A DNA stretch of 19,977 nt from the NCBI GenBank assembly GCA_018065205.1, contig JAGHTR010000108.1, forward strand, positions 1 to 19,977, read 5' to 3'. Shown here in pieces: positions 16,001 through 19,977 of the stretch. The notes under the pieces were generated by a model. It did no database searches, was not told where the DNA came from, and worked only from the letters and a program-made list of their open reading frames with translations. The position numbers were made by a program, and so were the translations under genes. Each line of letters starts with the position of its first letter. Positions within the stretch are counted from its first letter, which is position 1. This stretch comes from Candidatus Colicola caccequi. GTDB lineage: Bacteria > Bacteroidota > Bacteroidia > Bacteroidales > Paludibacteraceae.

Positions 16001-18228
16001 ATAGTAGCCGTTGTTTTAGGATTCTCAGGAGCAATGTATGAAACAAGGTAGTTGTTTTTATTAAATTCATACGTTTCACCATACTTAGTTAAAGTGCCAT
16101 AACCAATAACTTGAGCTCCAATTTGAACATCTTGTAAAGAAGTCCACTTATCTAAGTTAGAGTTTTTATAGTTTTGATAGAACTCAAATTCTTGAGAAGT
16201 TGTTTGTCCATCTTCAGAAACATAATAGTTGAGATAACCACCACCTGCTGGGAGATAGGTTGAAATCATAGTACTTACAATACCCTTCACATATACATTG
16301 GCAGTAGCCAGTCCAGCAGGATTAGCATCAATCAGAGCGATTGCCTCTGCTACGGTATAAGCAGTTTCTTTGGTATTCTCAATTGCCTTAACCGTGATGG
16401 TATATTCATCGGATTTGGTAGTTGTACCTTCGGTGAAGGAAACGGTAATTGTCTTTTCACCAGCAGTAGTCATATCAGGAGTTGTGATGGAGGTAGGAGT
16501 AACAACCTCATCACCATCTGCAAAGTGAGCCGTAAGAACAAGGCCATCTGTTGAGAACTCTTCGTTTACCCAATATTCCGTTTTGGAAGCAGGAGTGGTG
16601 ATTTCAACTGAATTCAGCACTTTAGCTACTTTGAAGGTTGCAGAAACGGTTACATCATAAGCAGGCATTTTGAATTTGCCATCGGTAATGGTCACTTTTG
16701 TAGTAGCATCGCCTGTCTTGTACACTTCGTATTCGTCTAATGTGTAACCAGCATTAGGAGTGTTGCCCAACGTAATCTCTGTGCCGGAAGCAACGGAAGT
16801 TAAGTCAGCAGCACCAGTTTGCGAAACAGAACCGTTTTCGCAAGTAGCCAAAGTAATAGCTGAGTAAACGGCAGAAGTTTCTTTTTTGAAAATTTGAATA
16901 TCCGTCTGACCAGAAGCATAGTTCAAGAAGCGAGGAGAAGTACTGTTGTACTTAATCGTGCCATAAGTAGATGTTGTGCTTGTGATAGAAGCATTAGCAC
17001 TAGCATCAATAGAGATTGACCATGTGGTAACATTACCGCTTGCTGTGCTACCAAAAGTCATCTTCTTAGCAGCCGTTGTACCCACTATACCATCAGCACT
17101 TGTCATTGTCCAATTATCTCCGCTCTTAGCGAGAGTTAGTTCGTAAGCATCAGCAGCTTTTAGGACATTGTCCGTAAGAGTGGCACTTGATTCTGCAAAT
17201 TTCTTTGCATCAATATAAGTATGATTATCCGTAGGAGCCACACCATAAGCAGTAGTACTACTTGCCAATACGATAACATCACCTTCTGCCAAGTCATCAA
17301 CAGATGTAACTTTATTGTAGGTCACTAAAACAGGAGCCTCAACAACATTCATTTTAATAGTAACCGTTTGATCATCTACGCCAGTAGCGGAAAGGGTCAA
17401 AGTCTCCTCATATTCGTCAAGAGTAGCGGTAGAAGGAGTGATTGTAATTTTGTCACCAGAAGTGAAAGAACCAGTTTTGTCTATGCTAAATGCAGAACCG
17501 GAAATAGCAGCAGCTACATCATTGGTTGTCAAGTTAGCAAAAGTAACCTCAACTTGTTTTGCATCAATCTCTGCATTTTGGTAAACTGTACCAAAGTCAA
17601 TGGTTGCAGGAGAAACGGAGAGAGAAGGTTTGGTTGGATCCTCTTCCTCTTCTTCATAAGTAACTCTAAACATTACTTGTGAGTTATTGGAATTGGTAAC
17701 TTGATACCAAAAATATTTGGCTCCGTCTGGAATTTTAGAAGAACAATCATAAACTTTATCTACAGTAGAAAGAGTAGCGGTATAAGTATTTGTTCCCGTT
17801 GCATAAGCAGAAATAGCGGTGGTGCTAAAAAGAACACCCACACTTACTTTTGTCGAAGCACCTTTATTTGCATACAATTCAAATTTGGTAATCTTTTTTC
17901 CAAATGGAGTCTTGTTGTAAATATACTTTCCACTTTTACCAATGAGAATCGCATTATCGGCAAACTTATTGTCTCCAGAAGAGGATTGCGACTTTGCGCC
18001 ATCGCTCATAGTGATTGTAAAGTCACCATAAGTGTAATTTGTTGCCGCTGTCGTGGCAGTACCTGTAAGTTTAGAGCCATCAATAATAAGCGTTTTTTCT
18101 GCTCCCCATACATTTACACTCAATCCCATAACAAACAGCAGGGTGAGGGCCTTAAGGGAGGTTAAACACTTGCGAAGATAAGGGGGGGTATCCCACTGCC
18201 CTATTCGCGATAAAAATTTTGTTTTCAT
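13081..18228 (-). CDS. Giant secreted modular surface protein with Ig-like domains (1715 aa)
   Basis: The N-terminus has an unusually long charged region before the hydrophobic signal core (about 25-43, ending V-W-G-A). Modules by approximate residue: a beta-sandwich (43-190) ending in a run of five Glu; an Ig-like domain (196-296); a domain at 301-452 (T-S-V-D-D-L-A-E-G-D); a divergent InlB-type repeat (456-533); a bacterial Ig-like domain (539-616); a DUF6359-like OB-fold (619-736, Y-T-V-A-E-A-I then V-K-G-I-V); a Big_2-like domain (737-822); a beta-sandwich resembling that of the 2031-residue protein (831-960); further Ig-like domains to about 1356; another beta-sandwich (1357-1512); and a C-terminal region ending N-Q-L-Y-L-I-R...V-F-N-A-Q-G-A-L-V-K. 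Sixteen of its last 24 residues equal those of the 2031-residue protein. No catalytic motif was found; adhesion or glycan binding is inferred. No consensus promoter lies in the 50 nt upstream, so read-through from the nuclease gene is possible. Confidence 0.92.
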   Translation of the reverse strand: MKTKFLSRIGQWDTPPYLRKCLTSLKALTLLFVMGLSVNVWGAEKTLIIDGSKLTGTATTAATNYTYGDFTITMSDGAKSQSSSGDNKFADNAILIGKSGKYIYNKTPFGKKITKFELYANKGASTKVSVGVLFSTTAISAYATGTNTYTATLSTVDKVYDCSSKIPDGAKYFWYQVTNSNNSQVMFRVTYEEEEEDPTKPSLSVSPATIDFGTVYQNAEIDAKQVEVTFANLTTNDVAAAISGSAFSIDKTGSFTSGDKITITPSTATLDEYEETLTLSATGVDDQTVTIKMNVVEAPVLVTYNKVTSVDDLAEGDVIVLASSTTAYGVAPTDNHTYIDAKKFAESSATLTDNVLKAADAYELTLAKSGDNWTMTSADGIVGTTAAKKMTFGSTASGNVTTWSISIDASANASITSTTSTYGTIKYNSTSPRFLNYASGQTDIQIFKKETSAVYSAITLATCENGSVSQTGAADLTSVASGTEITLGNTPNAGYTLDEYEVYKTGDATTKVTITDGKFKMPAYDVTVSATFKVAKVLNSVEITTPASKTEYWVNEEFSTDGLVLTAHFADGDEVVTPTSITTPDMTTAGEKTITVSFTEGTTTKSDEYTITVKAIENTKETAYTVAEAIALIDANPAGLATANVYVKGIVSTMISTYLPAGGGYLNYYVSEDGQTTSQEFEFYQNYKNSNLDKWTSLQDVQIGAQVIGYGTLTKYGETYEFNKNNYLVSYIAPENPKTTATITLSDYVTSLATDEAADEVTITYNGDGTLSAESSNTAVATAAIVEGKLVVTPVAAGSATITVSATETEEYTAATKSYNLTVTAGLTAAALPFEFDGGKNDINPANGIKADGLANDYSASPKLKFDGEGDYVLVKIASKAAQVSYKIKGAPGSGDWSGQFDVLESADGTAYTTVASHTELATSAETKTHDLLEGTRYIKFVFTTKNNGNVALGAINIVATKPKVDPEFTIANVDVVVEDMAALQITTNSDGAVTYTIDPDNEGIEIDGDVVYAYTEGTYTVTANKAETETYNAAQTTFTVSVSSVAYKTVEVSTFSAVNGGLLELGQFHSYKGEAGTAPAVSDGQIRLYQNGGYITISALPGLKIAKIDITTAMATSYNYKVDAAEEYALTDAAALAKDATANIAGLTADSVRIYCLGTDKNSRFYVSYLKVYYAGELETVSALAVDGATKTEYEVNDEVDHTGAVVTATFATAGDVDVTLNSTFTDPDMSTSGTKQVTANFAEQTATYDITIAAETPEITVDVTSVAFGTVAQNDEVDAKTVAVTLKAIAEATVAVTGDASAFDVTPASLTESGNITITPVTTAAGEFTATITISADGAIADIVLPVTLFVEAPETCDGTDDFATSENKNASDYKERTTTAGWSAVNAARTTISDNVFFTINGKTSAVGVITSPELEDGIASLKIRYANTFQETKGVSFRVDIKQGEDVVKTYTITKENAEVEEDVVYVETISDINVAGTYQIIITNLSPTSSSSNKDRLSIGRLCWTEYAGAPEYDETVRENVTDGTIGTMVYGHNITAIAGAVIYEPNYVDVDGNVLEFIEVLPENTVAGLPYIFVANGENDGKVQVKFGTKVPEDGCEYKNRGLVGNIDNPNLYITYPAYAIYQNQIRPANTTKVAVGRAYIADIQDIYDLDEKVTAAPRRRFSLGIERSMPTGFETIMMEKGMNKVIMNNQLYLIRDGKVFNAQGALVK

Positions 18229-18278
18229 ACGCGTAATTTTTTTAAGGGTTAATAATTTGGGTTAATTGTATATTTGAG

Positions 18279-19334
18279 TTAATTATTTAGTTTATTTTCA
18301 ATTTCCTCTATTGTGGGTAAAGAAGCGTGAATATCATTCATTATTTGTCCCACTTGATATTCTGCCACACCTAATGGGGCATCTAATCCTCGCAAGGAAT
18401 ACTTAACCTTTGTTTCACTTTTAGATTTACATAATAACAAACCTATTGTTGGGTTATCTTCAGGACGCTTAATTTGAGCATCAACTGCTGAAATGTAGAA
18501 ATTTAATTTACTGATAAATTCTGGCATAAAATCAACCACCTTTAATTCCACCACCACATAACAATGCAAGTGCAAATGATACATCAACAAATCTATCTTG
18601 TAATCATCACCATCAACCACCACATTATATTGTCTGCCAACAAATGCAAATCCACGTCCCATTTCCAATAGAAAATCACTAATCTTAGTAGTTAACTGAT
18701 TTTCCAAATCCGATTCATATTGCACTTGCGTCATATCAATAAAATCAAAATTGTATGGATCTTTAAATACCGCTTGTGCTAAATCAGACCGCACAGCTGG
18801 TAAAGTATCCTTGAAATTGGAAATAATCTTACCCTGTCTCTCATATAGATTACCAGACACTTGTAACAACATCACATCTCTACTCCACCCATTCCGAGCC
18901 GTATTCTCTATATAAAAAGCACGCTCTCGCAAATCTTTCACTTTCTCCATTAGAGAAATGTGATGATACCATGGAATTTGTGCAAGCGACACTTGCACTA
19001 TTTCTTTTTCATTTTGTGCAAGCGGCACTTGCACAAATGGAAAATCTGGATATTCTGCTGCAAAAGCACGCATATATTTTAGATTACGAGGAGAATACCC
19101 TTGCACCATCGGAAATTCGTGTTGCAAATCTTGTGACAATAAATCTATTACCTTAGTACCCCATCCTTGTTCTTTCTGTTTGCGCAATATTTCCGAACCG
19201 ATATAATGATAATGAGCCAATGTATCCACATTCACCTTCATCATTGTATGCAAACGCTGATGATGAATTTCTGCAATCACCATATCTCGCCATGTAGCAT
19301 ACTCTGACATCATTATTTCGTTTTCTTTTGCCAT
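18279..19334 (-). CDS. YhcG-family PD-(D/E)XK nuclease, DUF1016 (351 aa)
   Basis: The start is placed at 19334 (M-A-K-E-N-E) because the promoter lies between it and the longer in-frame start at 19421. The N-terminal half is the DUF1016 winged-helix-like region (Y-x-x-I-G-x-x-I near 40, G-W-G-x-x-V-I, G-Y-S-P-R-N-L-K-Y-M-R-x-F). The C-terminal half is the YhcG nuclease domain: F-V-G-R-Q-Y, D248 in K-I-D-L-L, and E263-L-K265, making a complete D...ExK site, followed by F-Y-I-S-A-V-D and L-C-K-S-K. Length matches the family (about 340-380). YhcG proteins often sit in defence or variable islands; their substrate is not settled. Oddly, residues about 100-120 hold a 12-residue duplication (V-Q-V-P-L-A-Q / V-Q-V-S-L-A-Q) encoded by palindromic DNA. 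The stop is 50 nt before the 1715-residue protein gene. Confidence 0.88.
   Translation of the reverse strand: MAKENEIMMSEYATWRDMVIAEIHHQRLHTMMKVNVDTLAHYHYIGSEILRKQKEQGWGTKVIDLLSQDLQHEFPMVQGYSPRNLKYMRAFAAEYPDFPFVQVPLAQNEKEIVQVSLAQIPWYHHISLMEKVKDLRERAFYIENTARNGWSRDVMLLQVSGNLYERQGKIISNFKDTLPAVRSDLAQAVFKDPYNFDFIDMTQVQYESDLENQLTTKISDFLLEMGRGFAFVGRQYNVVVDGDDYKIDLLMYHLHLHCYVVVELKVVDFMPEFISKLNFYISAVDAQIKRPEDNPTIGLLLCKSKSETKVKYSLRGLDAPLGVAEYQVGQIMNDIHASLPTIEEIENKLNN
18980..19034 (-). repeat. Duplicated palindrome inside the YhcG-family gene (36-bp period)
   Basis: Two near-identical 19-bp palindromes, GTGCAAG-N5-CTTGCAC, lie at 18980-18998 and 19016-19034. Their starts are 36 bp apart, exactly 12 codons, so the repeat keeps the reading frame and encodes the doubled V-Q-V-x-L-A-Q segment just before the conserved I-P-W. 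Confidence 0.85.
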
Positions 19335-19355
19335 TATATTTTTCGAATCACGCTG

Positions 19356-19387
19356 CAAAGGTACAAAAAATATTTTATATCTGCAAC
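19356..19387 (-). promoter_or_regulatory. Bacteroidetes-type promoter of the YhcG-family gene
   Basis: On the minus strand GTTG (19384-19387, one mismatch to TTTG) is followed by 20 nt and TACCTTTG (19356-19363). The -7 box and the downstream GCAGC are identical to those of the toxin-antitoxin promoter. The leader to the ATG at 19334 would be about 15 nt. Confidence 0.7.
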
Positions 19388-19498
19388 TATTTAAGAAAAA
19401 ATCTATTTTTTCGGCGAACAATGGAGTTATTTTTCGTCTTTTAGAATAAAATCTATTTTATTGCATTCGTGACACTTTGCACAGAAAAGGGCGTTTTG

Positions 19499-19621
19499 AG
19501 TAACAAAATGATAATCGCGATTTTGATAGTCATCCTTGCCTGACCCTTGCCTGACCGTTGCCTGATCCTTCCCTCATCTCAAAATATCAAAATGTCACAA
19601 TTTTGGTAAATTTTTGTTACT
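19499..19621. repeat. Imperfect long inverted repeat framing a tandem repeat
   Basis: Perfect 10-bp outer arms AGTAACAAAA (19499-19508) and TTTTGTTACT (19612-19621) are supported by inner arms TTTTGATA (near 19521-19528) and TATCAAAA (near 19585-19592). The intervening bases pair only partly. The layout resembles a short non-autonomous repeat element or a transcript-level hairpin. No reading frame lies in it. Confidence 0.5.
19533..19576. repeat. 11-bp tandem repeat, four copies
   Basis: Four consecutive 11-bp units follow the pattern [TC]CCTTGCCTGA: 19533-19543, 19544-19554, 19555-19565 (one change) and 19566-19576 (degenerate). The array is in the apex of the inverted repeat described above and is not in a coding frame. 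Confidence 0.8.
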
Positions 19622-19734
19622 ACAAGGTTATGATCAGGAATGTTTTTTGAGCAAATTCGGTTGCAGAGTTACAAAAAGAAAATGATATATACAAGAAAAA
19701 GTTATATGTTTTTGGACATAATTTGATTTTTTGT

Positions 19735-19852
19735 CTCCCGCAAAAAACTCAGAAAGGCGCAGAAAGCATGCGGGAGGGGGCTAGTCATCTAGAGACCTAG
19801 CATCCTAGGGACTAAGAACCCGAAAAGAACGGAGATTCCGGAATGGTAGTCC
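19735..19852. other. Cluster of small hairpins and CTAG-type repeats in non-coding DNA
   Basis: Consecutive inverted repeats occupy this stretch: CTCCCGC/GCGGGAG (19735-19741 with 19770-19776), CTAG/CTAG (19781-19792), CCTAG/CTAGG (19796-19800 with 19805-19809), and GGACTA/TAGTCC (19809-19814 with 19847-19852) enclosing the palindrome ATTCCGGAAT (19835-19844). CTAG occurs four times within 30 bp, which is high for a normally rare tetramer. No reading frame fits. It could be a structured RNA or a dispersed repeat; I do not recognise the class. The rest of 19422-19937 is AT-rich and shows no gene. Confidence 0.45.
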
Positions 19853-19937
19853 TCGTCCTTATTAAAATACGCAAGGATTTGCTTTTTTTAGGCTAAACAG
19901 CGGACGCCTTTCAATAGCCCTGTTTTATCTTCTTTTT

Positions 19938-19977
19938 ATGAGTAAACTCCTAACAGAAGACAAAAACACGTCTATTT
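19938..19977 (+). CDS. Possible start of a plus-strand gene (13 codons visible)
   Basis: An ATG at 19938 opens a frame (M-S-K-L-L-T-E-D-K-N...) that stays open to the right edge. Only 13 codons are visible and no clear promoter or ribosome-binding site precedes it, so it may be chance. If real it would be divergent from all other genes here. Confidence 0.22.
   Translation, partial: MSKLLTEDKNTSI

Noticed and set aside
2088..18228. Classical type IX secretion C-terminal domain (type A) on the surface proteins
   Set aside because: The shared tail is only about 25 residues and lacks the longer conserved pattern of those domains, so I describe it as an unnamed motif.
19335..19421. Longer start of the YhcG-family gene at 19421
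   Set aside because: The -7 promoter box (19356-19363) and the predicted transcription start lie downstream of that codon, and the first 29 residues do not resemble the DUF1016 N-terminus.

Overview
The window looks like a chromosomal segment of a Bacteroidales bacterium, probably host-associated (Prevotella- or Paludibacteraceae-like; the exact genus cannot be read from the sequence). Three things point there. Three promoters fit the Bacteroidetes pattern TTTG-N20-TAnnTTTG (one has GTTG instead of TTTG). Ribosome-binding regions are A-rich rather than GGAGG. The proteins carry domain types common in that order: very large Ig-like and InlB-B-repeat surface proteins, a YhcG/DUF1016 nuclease, and an AbiEii-type nucleotidyltransferase with a small DUF6922-like partner. 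Every confident gene is on the minus strand, so transcription runs from high to low coordinates.

Layout in order of transcription. (1) 19.44-19.94 kb is non-coding: 11-bp tandem repeats between imperfect inverted arms, and a cluster of small hairpins. A doubtful plus-strand start lies at the right edge. (2) A YhcG-family nuclease gene with its own promoter carries an in-frame palindromic 36-bp duplication. (3) A 1715-residue secreted modular protein follows, then a strong 16-bp hairpin, then a 46-residue peptide gene and two terminator-like inverted repeats. (4) A separate promoter drives the DUF6922-like/AbiEii pair, followed after only 11 nt by a 537-residue secreted beta-helix-like protein. 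(5) A further promoter with a hairpin-bearing leader drives a 2031-residue secreted protein. After it come a 49-residue peptide gene, a second beta-helix-like protein, a 628-residue secreted protein overlapping it by 17 bp, and another secreted protein that runs off the left edge.

What ties the region together is cell-surface or secreted protein production. Four secreted proteins end in the same short motif, roughly N-x-x-L-Y-[IL]...[FY]-N-A-Q-G, which I read as a probable sorting or anchoring signal. A beta-helix-like module of about 480 residues occurs three times: alone in two proteins and embedded in the 2031-residue one. Most strikingly, each giant protein gene is followed directly by a tiny gene. 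The two peptides share an M-K-K-x-Y-x-x-P-Q-x-[DE]-T-[IV] start, a Gly-Gly-Ser at the same place and an A-P-x-R-G tail. This giant-protein/small-peptide pairing is the best candidate here for an undescribed system. The toxin-antitoxin-like pair and the nuclease look like defence or stabilisation genes set between surface-protein units.
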